A stretch of 64,000 nt of DNA from SICU01 sp038045445 (GTDB lineage: Archaea > Nanobdellota > Nanobdellia > Pacearchaeales > GW2011-AR1), in contig JBBSYC010000001.1 in the NCBI GenBank assembly GCA_038045445.1, positions 1 to 64,000 of the forward strand, given 5' to 3'. Below the pieces are notes generated by a model, which saw only the letters and a list, made by a program, of their open reading frames with translations, was not told the DNA's origin and ran no database searches. Every line of letters starts with the position of its first letter. Within the stretch, counting starts at the first letter, position 1. Both the position numbers and the translations under genes were made by a program. Shown here piece after piece: positions 42,938 through 52,486 of the stretch.

Positions 42938-45442
42938 CTAATAATCTTTAAGAAACTCTTTGTTTTTTTCTATAAACTTTATGTTTTGTTCTGCTATTTC
43001 AAAAGCGTTTGCTTGCACAATTTTATAAGGGATCTTATTTTTTTCTAGAAAATCTTTTACTTCTTTTTTTCCAGACTCTGTTGTCTGCGATATTACTAAA
43101 GTATCTATGAAATCTCTCATTAAATATTTGTTATCTTTATGTTTTTTCATGTTTTCCCAGTTTTTTTCAAACCAACTCATTATTATTTTTTGACATAAGG
43201 GATTAACGAATATGTTTCTGAATACAAATAATAGATCTTGAGGTCTTACTTTTTCAGTTAGTGCATAATCAAGTGCTCTAATTATAATTTTTTCTTGACT
43301 GAAATAGTATAATCCAGACAAGAGTTTTATTTTAGACTCTTGATTTGATTCTTTTTCATATTTCGAAATCATGTCTTTAAATGTATTTTCATTTCCGTTT
43401 TTGGAAACTATGCAATATATTGAGCCAGCTATGTCTAGTTCGAAGTTTCCTTTTAGGTATCTGCTTTTGGCCTCTGTTATTGTTTCTTCGTCATTAGCAA
43501 AGCCACAGAAATGTATACAGAGATTTCTCATCAATCTTTCATCTGAAGAATCTTCTTTTTTATTATCCCAACCAAGTTTTTTAAGAATCGATTTATAGGA
43601 TGGAAGGAGTAATCTTATTATTTTTTCCTTTGTTTTGGGCCACCATTTTTCATTGCCAAACAATCTGTCCAATTTTTTTATGTTTGAAGATATTTCTGCT
43701 AAAGTGAAATAATTTGCTTCATCTAAATAATTGTTTAAGAAACGAAGATATTCTTCAAGACTTTCTTCACCTATGTTTGAGAGAGCCCATAAGTCGTTGT
43801 GTACCCCCCATCTGTCTTGTTCATTTAGCCTTTTTTCTTTTATCATTATCCCAAGGTTTTTCAACAGTTCTTTTGAATATTTTGTCCTGTAAAATCCTAG
43901 TTGTTCGTGATTTGATTTTAGATATTGTTCCTTAATTGGATAAATTTCTTCTTTTTTCTCAAAAAGCTTGTAGTGGCATGTATCTTCTGTGCATATTGAT
44001 AAAGGAATTGGCCATACTTGGTTTGTTGTTTTGTTGCATCTTTTTTGAGAGATTTTTAATCCATATTTATTTTTTTCTATTGAAATTAAAGGGTATCCCG
44101 GCTCTGAAACCCAATATTTCATCATCTCTTTTATTTTCTTGCCTTTTGAGACTTCATTTAGGGACTCCCAGAGGTCGGTGGCTTTTGCGTTACTATAAGA
44201 ATGTTTTTTTAGGTAATTTGAGACTCCTATTCTAAATGCTTCTTCTCCTATGTAAGATTCAAGCATTCTTAAGACGCTTCCTCCCTTTTGGTAACTTATT
44301 TCATCAAAAACTTCTTCTATTTCTTCAGGGCTTTTGACTTCAACTTCAATAGGGTGCGTTCCCTTTAAAGAATCCTTGAATAGTCCTAATGACAAATCGT
44401 TTGAAAGATAATCATTCCAGACATTCCATTCAGGATTGTAGTGGTCAACTGCCTTGAAAGCCATATAATTTGCAAAGCTTTCATTAAGCCACAAGTCATT
44501 CCACCATTTCATTGTAACTAGGTCTCCAGACCATTGGTGCCATAATTCATGAGAGATTACTTCCGCGGACACCTTTTTTCTTGCCATAGAGGTTTTTTCT
44601 TCGTTTACCAATAAGACTAGTTCTCTAAAAGTAATTGCTCCCCAGTTTTCCATACCAGATATTATAAAATCAGGGATGGCTATCAAGTCAAGTTTTTCTA
44701 GTGGGTATGGAATTTCTGAATAATTTTCAAAGTATTCTAAGTATTTTTTAGTCTGCTCTAAGGCAAAATCTGCATCTTTAGTTTTACCAGGAGTTGTTAC
44801 AACTCTTAATTTAACAGATTTATAATTATCTTCTTTGAATTCAAAGTTTCCTATTCCCAGATAAAATAAATAGGTTGACATTTTTGGAGTTCTTTTAAAC
44901 TTAACTATTTTTTTGTTTTTTTCTATATTCTCTGATTGGATTTGCATGTTGCTTATTGCTTCAAGGTCCTTGTTTATTATTGTGGTTACGTCAAATGTTG
45001 CTTTTTTATCTGGCTCATCAAAACACGGAAAGATTTTTCTTGCATGGGACGCTTCACATTGAGTCGTTATTAGATAGTAAGTTTTACTGTTATGCTCGTA
45101 TTTGCTTCGGTATATTCCTGCTAAATCCTCCGTTATCTTCCCCGTGAATTCTATGTGGACTTCAATATCTCCAGCGATTTCTTTTTGAACTTCTAGAGAG
45201 ATTGTTTCAGATTCTTTGTTTTCTTTTAATTTTGGTAACAAACACTGGCTTCCAATGCATATTGTAGCTGTCTTAATCTGAGAGTTCTTTGAATGAAGAA
45301 TTATTTCTTTTGAGGGTTTTGTTATTTCTGCTTTAATTGTTACCTTACCTTCATATGTTGACATATCTGTTGAAGGCTCTATTGAGATTTGATAGTTTGA
45401 AGGAGTTATGTGCTCTGATAGTCTTAAGATTTCTTTTTTCAT
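42938..45442 (-). CDS. M1-family zinc aminopeptidase
   Basis: The 834-residue enzyme removes N-terminal residues from peptides, probably after proteasomal cleavage, as does tricorn-interacting factor F3. It has the exopeptidase motif SGMENWGA and the zinc motif HELWH, with the third ligand in NESFANYM. The C-terminal ERAP-like helical domain is complete. The length is typical. No signal peptide is seen, so it is cytoplasmic. Confidence 0.95.
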   Translation of the reverse strand: MKKEILRLSEHITPSNYQISIEPSTDMSTYEGKVTIKAEITKPSKEIILHSKNSQIKTATICIGSQCLLPKLKENKESETISLEVQKEIAGDIEVHIEFTGKITEDLAGIYRSKYEHNSKTYYLITTQCEASHARKIFPCFDEPDKKATFDVTTIINKDLEAISNMQIQSENIEKNKKIVKFKRTPKMSTYLFYLGIGNFEFKEDNYKSVKLRVVTTPGKTKDADFALEQTKKYLEYFENYSEIPYPLEKLDLIAIPDFIISGMENWGAITFRELVLLVNEEKTSMARKKVSAEVISHELWHQWSGDLVTMKWWNDLWLNESFANYMAFKAVDHYNPEWNVWNDYLSNDLSLGLFKDSLKGTHPIEVEVKSPEEIEEVFDEISYQKGGSVLRMLESYIGEEAFRIGVSNYLKKHSYSNAKATDLWESLNEVSKGKKIKEMMKYWVSEPGYPLISIEKNKYGLKISQKRCNKTTNQVWPIPLSICTEDTCHYKLFEKKEEIYPIKEQYLKSNHEQLGFYRTKYSKELLKNLGIMIKEKRLNEQDRWGVHNDLWALSNIGEESLEEYLRFLNNYLDEANYFTLAEISSNIKKLDRLFGNEKWWPKTKEKIIRLLLPSYKSILKKLGWDNKKEDSSDERLMRNLCIHFCGFANDEETITEAKSRYLKGNFELDIAGSIYCIVSKNGNENTFKDMISKYEKESNQESKIKLLSGLYYFSQEKIIIRALDYALTEKVRPQDLLFVFRNIFVNPLCQKIIMSWFEKNWENMKKHKDNKYLMRDFIDTLVISQTTESGKKEVKDFLEKNKIPYKIVQANAFEIAEQNIKFIEKNKEFLKDY

Positions 45443-45492
45443 TGTCTGTTATTGAAGACAAGATTTAATAAGTGTTTTCATTCAATGGGATT

Positions 45493-46911
45493 ATGGCTGA
45501 TTCGAAAGGTTTGAGTGTTAAAAAGAATGAGAACTTTTCAGAATGGTATACTGAATTAATTCAAAAGGCAGAATTGGCAGATTATGCTCCTACTAGGGGT
45601 TTTATGATTGTTAGGCCGAGAGCTTATGCTTTGTGGGAAGCTATTCAGAAAGAATTTAATATGGTTTTAAAACAAAAAGGAGTGCAAAATGCTTATTTTC
45701 CTTTGCTGATTCCCGATTCTTTCTTTAAAAAAGAGGCAGAACATGCACAGGGGTTTGCTCCCGAATTAGCTTATATTGAACAAAAAGATGAAGGTGTTCG
45801 TTTAGCAATAAGACCTACTTCAGAGACAATTATGTATGACTCCTATTCTAAATGGATTAGATCTCATAGAGATTTGCCTCTAAAATTGAATCAATGGTGT
45901 AATGTTTTGAGATGGGAAGTTAAACAGACTAAACCCTTTGTTAGAACTCGTGAATTTTTATGGCAAGAGGGCCATTGCGCCTTTGTAACCGATATTGAAG
46001 CTGAAGATAATATGAAAGAAATGATGTCTTCTTATCAAGAGCTTGTTGAAGGAATGCTTGCTATTCCAGTTATTGTTGGTAAAAAATCTAAAATGGAAAG
46101 ATTTGCAGGCGCAGTTACTACTTTAACTATTGAAGCATTAATGCCTGATGGTAAGGCTTTGCAAATGGGAACTTCCCATAACTTGGGGCAAAATTTTGCT
46201 AAATCATTTAATATTATGTTTAAAGATAAAAATGAAAAGGATCAGTATGTCTGGCAGACTTCTTGGGGATTTTCTACTCGTTTAATAGGGGCTATTGCAA
46301 TGGTTCATGGAGATGATAAGGGTTTAGTTATTCCTCCTAAAATTGCTTTGAATAAAGCTGTTATTGTGCCAATTTTATTTGAAGATTCTAAAGAAAATGT
46401 TTTAGTTCACTCTCGTAGTTTAGTTACTAAACTTTCAGAATTTGGAGCTATTTTAGATGACCGAGAAGGTTACTCTGCTGGTTGGAAATTTAGTGAGTGG
46501 GAAATGAAGGGAATCCCATTAAGAATTGAAGTTGGACCAAAAGATTTAGATAAAAAGCAAGTTGTAATTGTTCGCCGAGATAATAACCATAAGGAAGTAG
46601 TTGCTGAGAAAGATATTGTAAAAAAAATTCAAATAATTTTAGAGGATATTCAAAAAGAACTATATCTAAATGCTCGTAAATTTTTAGACGGTAGAATTGA
46701 TAACGCTAGAGATATAAAACAGTTAAATAAAAAACTTGATGAGGGAAAAATGGTCAAGGTTTTTATGGTTGATGATAAAAAAATAGAGGAAAAATTGAAG
46801 GAAGAAACAGGCGCTAATTCAAGAATTGTTGAAGAAGAAAGTGCCGAAGGTGAATGTATTATCAGTGGTCAGAAAACAAAAACTGTAGCTTATGTGGCTA
46901 GGAATTATTAG
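45493..46911 (+). CDS. proS: Prolyl-tRNA synthetase (archaeal/eukaryotic type)
   Basis: From MADSKGLSVKK at 45493 the protein has 472 residues. Class II blocks are RPTSETIMYDSYSKWI and REFLWQEGHCAF, and the anticodon-binding part is near VPILFEDSKENV. The C-terminal domain ends with a single-cysteine segment (EGECIISGQKTKTVAYVARNY), as in the archaeal short type that lacks the bacterial editing insertion. Confidence 0.95.
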   Translation: MADSKGLSVKKNENFSEWYTELIQKAELADYAPTRGFMIVRPRAYALWEAIQKEFNMVLKQKGVQNAYFPLLIPDSFFKKEAEHAQGFAPELAYIEQKDEGVRLAIRPTSETIMYDSYSKWIRSHRDLPLKLNQWCNVLRWEVKQTKPFVRTREFLWQEGHCAFVTDIEAEDNMKEMMSSYQELVEGMLAIPVIVGKKSKMERFAGAVTTLTIEALMPDGKALQMGTSHNLGQNFAKSFNIMFKDKNEKDQYVWQTSWGFSTRLIGAIAMVHGDDKGLVIPPKIALNKAVIVPILFEDSKENVLVHSRSLVTKLSEFGAILDDREGYSAGWKFSEWEMKGIPLRIEVGPKDLDKKQVVIVRRDNNHKEVVAEKDIVKKIQIILEDIQKELYLNARKFLDGRIDNARDIKQLNKKLDEGKMVKVFMVDDKKIEEKLKEETGANSRIVEEESAEGECIISGQKTKTVAYVARNY

Positions 46912-46956
46912 TGAGATTATAGTTATTATTAAATAGGCTTATTTTATTTGAATTTT

Positions 46957-47550
46957 ATGGATGATAAAGTTGCTTTGTTTGATATGGATGGGACTATTGC
47001 TGATTATACATTACAAATGCGTAGAGACTTAGCTAGATTGGGTTCTGAGCAAATTCCTGAAAGATTGCACGGGGAAGAAATTCCTGATTGGTTAGAAGCT
47101 AGAAAAAATATTGTCAGCTCTCAAATTGGATGGTGGAGGAATTTACCCGTTATTTCTAGTGGTATTGAAATTTTAACTCTTTGTAAAGAGATTGGATTTG
47201 GGATTCATATTCTGACACAAGGTCCAAGAAGTAAGCCATCTGCATGGGGAGAAAAACTTCAATGGTGTGAAGATAAAGTTCTTCCAATTGACCCCAATTA
47301 TGGAATAACTGTGACTAGAAATGGGAAAGGTTTACATTATGGAAGAGTTTTAGTTGATGATTGGCCCCCATTTATGGAAGCCTGGCTTAAACACCGTCCT
47401 CGCGGTTTAGGGTTAATGCCTGTTAGTCCTGAAAACGAAGGTTTTTCTCACCATCAAGTTATTCGTTATAATCCTGAAAATTGGAGAACTTCACAATTAG
47501 AACATAGTTTAATGAGAGTCTATAATCGTAATCCAAGAGAATCTGTTTAA
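46957..47550 (+). CDS. HAD-superfamily 5'(3')-deoxyribonucleotidase-like phosphatase
   Basis: From the ATG at 46957 the protein has 197 residues. FDMDGTIADY carries the nucleophile and general acid aspartates, LTQGP stands in for motif II, and VDDWPPFMEAW for the final acidic motif. The layout matches the NT5C-type deoxyribonucleotidases, which remove phosphate from nucleoside monophosphates. Other small-molecule phosphatase activity is possible. Confidence 0.8.
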   Translation: MDDKVALFDMDGTIADYTLQMRRDLARLGSEQIPERLHGEEIPDWLEARKNIVSSQIGWWRNLPVISSGIEILTLCKEIGFGIHILTQGPRSKPSAWGEKLQWCEDKVLPIDPNYGITVTRNGKGLHYGRVLVDDWPPFMEAWLKHRPRGLGLMPVSPENEGFSHHQVIRYNPENWRTSQLEHSLMRVYNRNPRESV

Positions 47551-47586
47551 TGATAGTTTTTTATATCTTATTTTATCTAGATAAAT

Positions 47587-48858
47587 ATGGCTGAATTGGA
47601 TTTCAATTATGGAGATAGAGTAAAGATTAGACTTGCAAGAAATGAAATTGAAGGAATTGTTCTTGAAAGTTATGATAAAGATGTTATCCTTTTGAAGCTG
47701 GCTTCTGGATATAATATTGGAATACCTAAGGAAAATATTCTTGATTTTCTGGTTATTGAAAAATTTAAGGAGAATACTAAAAAAGATGAGATTGTTTTCA
47801 AGAATAAGGATAAACCTTCGATTGGACTTGTGATAACTGGAGGAACTATTGCCGCTAAACTTGATTCACGCACTGGAGGAGTATCTTGGTTGACTAATGT
47901 TAATGAATTTTCTAGATTTTATCCAAATATTTTTGAGAAAGCAAATGTAAAAAAAATATCTGTTCCTTTTATGACTTCTTCTGAAAATATGAATCATGAA
48001 CATTGGATAACTATTGCTGAACATGTTAAACAGATGCTTGATGATCCTGAAATTAAAGGAGTTATAGTTACTCACGGGACAGATACTTTGCATTATACTT
48101 CTTCTGCTCTTAGTTTTTTTCTCAAGGATTTGAAAAAGCCTGTTGTTCTCACTTTTTCTCAAAGAAGTATTGACAGGGCTTCTTCTGACGCTGAACTTAA
48201 TTTGGATTGTGCGGTTCAGATGGCTTTATCTAATTGTGCAGAAGTTATGATAGTGGGGCATGCTACTCAAAATGATGATTATTGCTTTGCCTTGCGTGGA
48301 ACAAAGGTGCGCAAATTTCACACATCTAGAAGAGACACTTTTAAATCAGTTAATTGTGAACCAATTGCCAAAGTCTGGCCGAATAAAATAGAGTTTTTAT
48401 CAAGTTATAATGCTCGTTCAGATGGATTGAGTAAGTTAGATTCAGAATTCTCTGAAAAAGTTGGATTGGTATATTATTATCCAGGGCAGGACCCTTCAAT
48501 TTTAGATTATTATTTAGTTCAAGGTTATAAAGGAATTGTTATTGTCGCCACTGGTTTTGGGCATGTTGCTACGGGAGATGTTGAGCATTCTTGGATTCCG
48601 ACTTTAAAGAGGCTGATAAAACAAGGAGTTGCGGTTTGTTTTGCTCCTCAGACAATTTATGGGAGGCTGAATCCCAAGGTTTATTCTCCTGGAAGAGAAC
48701 TTGAGAGTCTTGGAGTGATTTATTTGGAAGATATTCTGCCAGAGACTGCTTTCGTGAAACTTGGATATGTTTTAGGCCATAAACAGTGGAAGGGTCTTGT
48801 TCGTGAGAAGATGCTTGAGAATATTGCCGGAGAGTTTAATCCTCTGCTGACAGAGTAG
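47587..48858 (+). CDS. gatD: Glu-tRNA(Gln) amidotransferase subunit D
   Basis: The 423-residue protein has an N-terminal beta-barrel (about 1-80) and an L-asparaginase-like domain. TGGTIAAKLD carries the first catalytic threonine. THGTDTLHYT carries the second threonine and the aspartate. GatD releases ammonia from glutamine or asparagine and feeds it to GatE. GatDE is restricted to archaea and makes Gln-tRNA. GatE follows one gene later. Confidence 0.95.
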   Translation: MAELDFNYGDRVKIRLARNEIEGIVLESYDKDVILLKLASGYNIGIPKENILDFLVIEKFKENTKKDEIVFKNKDKPSIGLVITGGTIAAKLDSRTGGVSWLTNVNEFSRFYPNIFEKANVKKISVPFMTSSENMNHEHWITIAEHVKQMLDDPEIKGVIVTHGTDTLHYTSSALSFFLKDLKKPVVLTFSQRSIDRASSDAELNLDCAVQMALSNCAEVMIVGHATQNDDYCFALRGTKVRKFHTSRRDTFKSVNCEPIAKVWPNKIEFLSSYNARSDGLSKLDSEFSEKVGLVYYYPGQDPSILDYYLVQGYKGIVIVATGFGHVATGDVEHSWIPTLKRLIKQGVAVCFAPQTIYGRLNPKVYSPGRELESLGVIYLEDILPETAFVKLGYVLGHKQWKGLVREKMLENIAGEFNPLLTE

Positions 48859-48919
48859 TTGTAACTATAGGATGGTTACAGATAGAAAGGTTTAAAAGGG
48901 TAGTTTATGCATTTTTATT

Positions 48920-49831
48920 ATGGATGAACCACAAAAGAAGAAGGAACGTGCTGTAAAATGTGATGGTAGATTTGGATCTATTAGAGAGTTTCTTCATAGC
49001 GAAGCAGTTCCAATAGTATTAGAAGATAAACCTATGTTTTCTTGGAGAGATTTGCAAGATTTATGGAGTCTTATTTATCCAGAAATTTTGGCATATGAAG
49101 ACTTTAGGGATCCGTACTTTGAGAATAGTAGAGATCCTTTACGCAGAACTCCTCCTGAATCTGGCTTAGCACTACTTCCTCTTTTTGATATAGCTATACG
49201 TCCTGATTTAGATGTAATGATTCGTTACGGGAATGCAATGGGTTGTGATCCCAGGGTCTCAGGAAGACTATTTTACATGGGTATGAGATTGTCTAATGTT
49301 TTCAACGATTTATTCGGTAGAGGCTCTAAAGATATAAAATTACCTAGTGGTGCGGATCTTAGGGGGTATAGTGTAGCCTCTAATTTTGGTATTGGTTCAA
49401 TATCTCATGGAGGTACTAAAGGTGGAGGTGTTAGATCAGATTCTCCTTTTCTTTTAGAAGTATATCAAGATTCTAGAGAAGGAGATACTCGTGGTGAAAG
49501 AAATCTAGCGGGAGTCATAGGTTTCTGGCCACAGGATAATAATCTGCTGGTCTCTCAAATGCAGTCTTGTAGGAATGCTCAATATCCCGAGGGGGAAAAA
49601 TTTGGAGTAGTCTCTCTTCGTATTGCAGAAGCATTTGCCAAACTTGCCGGATTTGATAATGTTTTGGCTTATTCTGCAAGAAACCATCCTCAATTTTTAG
49701 CTCACCCTGACAGTTTAGGGCAATTAGAGCAAACATTCAAATGTATGTGGGACTCCTCTGCACACAAATTAGATTATACAGGATCTAGCACTCAAAATTA
49801 TTCAAAAAATGTTAAAAATGGAAGCAAGTAA
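48920..49831 (+). CDS. Uncharacterised 303-residue protein between gatD and gatE
   Basis: The protein has no membrane segment. The C-terminal half is well formed (IGFWPQDNNLLVSQMQSCRN, FGVVSLRIAEAFAKLAGFDN, VLAYSARNHP, MWDSSAHKLDY), with an alpha/beta pattern that loosely recalls GNAT-like folds; no diagnostic acetyl-CoA loop was confirmed. A glycine-rich loop, HGGTKGGGVRSD, is central. TTTAAAAGGG about 25 bases upstream looks like its own promoter. Its place between gatD and gatE could point to translation or be chance. Similar proteins in DPANN genomes are plausible but unverified. Confidence 0.6.
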   Translation: MDEPQKKKERAVKCDGRFGSIREFLHSEAVPIVLEDKPMFSWRDLQDLWSLIYPEILAYEDFRDPYFENSRDPLRRTPPESGLALLPLFDIAIRPDLDVMIRYGNAMGCDPRVSGRLFYMGMRLSNVFNDLFGRGSKDIKLPSGADLRGYSVASNFGIGSISHGGTKGGGVRSDSPFLLEVYQDSREGDTRGERNLAGVIGFWPQDNNLLVSQMQSCRNAQYPEGEKFGVVSLRIAEAFAKLAGFDNVLAYSARNHPQFLAHPDSLGQLEQTFKCMWDSSAHKLDYTGSSTQNYSKNVKNGSK

Positions 49832-49862
49832 TCTTTAATAACACCTTTAATTTTCTTTAGAT

Positions 49863-51311
49863 ATGCATGATTGCGCTAAGATTGGCTTCAAGGCTGGACT
49901 TGAAATACACCAACAAATTGATTCTCCTAAACTGTTTTCTGGAGCTCCATCTTTTTTGAGAAGCGACGAACCAGATTATACTATTTCTCGCAAGCTTCAT
50001 GCTGTTGCAGGAGAAAGCGGGAAGATTGATACTGCAGTAGGTTATGAATCTGGTTTGGATAAAACATTTTTTTACGAGGGTTACAAAGATACTGTTTCAC
50101 TTGTGGAGTTAGATGAAGAACCTGCTCATGCTGTCAATGACGAAGCACTTAATACCGCTTTGACTGTTGCATTGCTTCTTAATTGCGAGATTTATCCAGT
50201 GACTCAAGTTATGCGTAAGACTGTAATTGATGGTTCAAATACTTCTGGATTTCAAAGAACTGTTTTAATTGCTCATGATGGGAATATTGAAACTTCTTAT
50301 GGCAATGTGAGTGTTGCTTCTGTTTGTCTTGAGGAAGATTCTGCTCGCGTTATAACTCGCGATAAAAATAAAACTGTTTATCGCCTTGATAGATTGGGAA
50401 TACCTCTTGTTGAAATTGCTACTTATCCTGATTTACACAATTCGGAACAAGTTAAAGAATGTGCTCTTAAGATTGGAGAGATTTTGAGAGCTTGTAAAGT
50501 TAAAAGGGGAATTGGAACAATTAGACAAGATGTTAATATCTCCATCTCTGGACACGATAGGGTTGAAATAAAAGGATTTCAAGATCCGAAGATGATGATT
50601 AAGACCATTGATGTTGAAATAGATAGACAACTGGAAAATATTAAGAATAAAAAATCTATTGGAGATGTTAGAAATGCTTTACCAGATGGTAAAAGTGAAT
50701 TTCTAAGGCCAATGCCTGGAGCAGATAGGATGTATCCTGAGACTGACTTGGCTTTATTACGCATTGGAAGAGCTAGAATAGATTTTTTAAAGAAGAACTT
50801 GCCCAAACTAAAAACAGAATTGCGTGATGAATTGCGCAAGAAAGGAGTTAGTGAAGATTTAATTGAGTTAGTTCTTGATTCACAAGATACTTTTGGAGAG
50901 TTTGAAACCTTGACAAGAGTTTATCCTGCAGATGCGAATCTTGTTGCTAAAATGATTACTTTATGGAGGCAAGAGTTTGCTTCTAAGAATAAAGTAGATT
51001 TTGAAAGAGTTAGAAGTGTTTTGAATGAAAGAGTTTATGAAAAAGTTTTAAGTGCGATTGCAGACTCTAAGCTAGCAATTTCTGATGTAAAATCTGTTCT
51101 TGCCAAGGTTATTAGTGGAATTGGTATAGGGGAAGCGCTTATATTTGATAAAGTGAGTGATGATGATATTGAAAAAGAAATTAGAGATTTAATAAAAGAA
51201 AAACCTGGAATGAGAGCTAATGCTTATATGGGAATGTTGATGGCTAAGTTTAAGGGAAAGTTAGATGCCAAGAAGGCAATGGAGTTGATTGAGAGAGTTT
51301 TGAGAGATTAG
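49863..51311 (+). CDS. gatE: Glu-tRNA(Gln) amidotransferase subunit E, short form
   Basis: The 482-residue protein begins with the GatE signature (FKAGLEIHQQIDSPKLFSGAPS) and has LEEDSARVITRD, RLGIPLVEIATYPDL and PGADRMYPETDLALL. A GatB-like YqeY tail follows. GatE phosphorylates and amidates Glu-tRNA(Gln). Known GatE proteins are about 620 residues because an AspRS-like insertion lies between the cradle and the helical tail; that insertion appears absent here. tRNA recognition may be simplified. Confidence 0.94.
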   Translation: MHDCAKIGFKAGLEIHQQIDSPKLFSGAPSFLRSDEPDYTISRKLHAVAGESGKIDTAVGYESGLDKTFFYEGYKDTVSLVELDEEPAHAVNDEALNTALTVALLLNCEIYPVTQVMRKTVIDGSNTSGFQRTVLIAHDGNIETSYGNVSVASVCLEEDSARVITRDKNKTVYRLDRLGIPLVEIATYPDLHNSEQVKECALKIGEILRACKVKRGIGTIRQDVNISISGHDRVEIKGFQDPKMMIKTIDVEIDRQLENIKNKKSIGDVRNALPDGKSEFLRPMPGADRMYPETDLALLRIGRARIDFLKKNLPKLKTELRDELRKKGVSEDLIELVLDSQDTFGEFETLTRVYPADANLVAKMITLWRQEFASKNKVDFERVRSVLNERVYEKVLSAIADSKLAISDVKSVLAKVISGIGIGEALIFDKVSDDDIEKEIRDLIKEKPGMRANAYMGMLMAKFKGKLDAKKAMELIERVLRD

Positions 51312-51400
51312 GTTTAGGTATTGGAATAATATCCTCTTTAGGGATGCTTGATTAATTTATTATAGATTAATTTTTAAAGAGGGTTTTAGTTGGTTTTAAT

Positions 51401-52456
51401 ATGGGCTCCATTATACAATCTGTAGGCACTTATTCTCCTGAAAGAATTTTGACTAATCAAGATTTAGAGAGAATTCTTGCTCTTAGTGGACAGGAAACAA
51501 GTGATTCTTGGATTATTGAAAGAACTGGAATTCATAGAAGAAGAGTAGCTTCTATTAGCGAAACTGTTGAAACAATGGCTCTAAGTGCTAGTTTAGATGC
51601 TGTTAAAAGACTTAGACAAAGTTCTCTCCCTATTCAACACATTATTGTTGCTACAAATACTCATGAAAATAATTTCCCTAATGTTGCTGGTTATGTTGCA
51701 GAGGGTATAGTTGACTCTTATCCTCATTTAATTGAGAGAAGTGCTTCTGGAACTGATTTAAGTGCTGGTTGTGGGGGAGTTAATTTTGCTTTAATGTATG
51801 CAGATTCTTTGATAAAATCAAGAAAATTTGATAGTGTTTTAGTTTTAGGGACAGAGCATCTTTCAGATGTTACAGATTATAGAGATAGGACTACTTGTGT
51901 TTTATTTGGAGATGGAGCTTCAGCTTATGTTTTATGTCGTGGAGAAACATCTGGATTTTTAGGTGATTTTCCTAAAGGAGAAAGTTCTGGGCGTAGTCTT
52001 ATTTATTGTGAGAATGATCAGGAAAAAGTTACTCTACAAGAGGCTTTATCTGCTTTAAAAGATGGGAGAAAACCATCTATTTCAAGAGGAAAAGTATTGA
52101 GGATGAATGGTAAAAAGGTTTTTAGATATGTGACTGAATGTTGGAGGGATTTGCTTGAACATTTTTATGAACCGAGACTAAATCCTGATGGAATTGATTT
52201 TGGAGATGTTGGATGGATTGCCCCCCACTTGGCTAATCTTAGATGTCTCGAAAACGCGGGAAATGATATTCCTGGATTTTTGGATAAATGTGGTTTGATA
52301 GGAGAAGATTTGCTTGAATTTTGTAATACTTCTACTGCATCTCAGGGGAGAAGAGTCAAACAATTTTTTGAAAACGCAAAACAAGGGGAGTATTTATTAA
52401 TGCATGGTTATGGGGCAGGGCTTCAATCTTGCGCTAACTTATATCAGCAACCTTAA
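51401..52456 (+). CDS. Beta-ketoacyl-ACP synthase III-like (FabH-like) thiolase-fold enzyme
   Basis: The 351-residue protein has a full catalytic triad: Cys124 (DLSAGCGGVNFA), His276 (WIAPHLANLR) and Asn309 (CNTSTASQG). ERTGIHRRR is the family's N-terminal motif. Bacterial FabH condenses acetyl-CoA with malonyl-ACP. Archaea rarely have fatty acid synthesis, and no ACP or other Fab gene is visible here. HMG-CoA synthase-like or another acyl condensation is possible. It lies between gatE and aspS. Confidence 0.82.
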   Translation: MGSIIQSVGTYSPERILTNQDLERILALSGQETSDSWIIERTGIHRRRVASISETVETMALSASLDAVKRLRQSSLPIQHIIVATNTHENNFPNVAGYVAEGIVDSYPHLIERSASGTDLSAGCGGVNFALMYADSLIKSRKFDSVLVLGTEHLSDVTDYRDRTTCVLFGDGASAYVLCRGETSGFLGDFPKGESSGRSLIYCENDQEKVTLQEALSALKDGRKPSISRGKVLRMNGKKVFRYVTECWRDLLEHFYEPRLNPDGIDFGDVGWIAPHLANLRCLENAGNDIPGFLDKCGLIGEDLLEFCNTSTASQGRRVKQFFENAKQGEYLLMHGYGAGLQSCANLYQQP

Positions 52457-52486
52457 GTCCATAATGCTTAAAAAAGGGGTTTCTTA

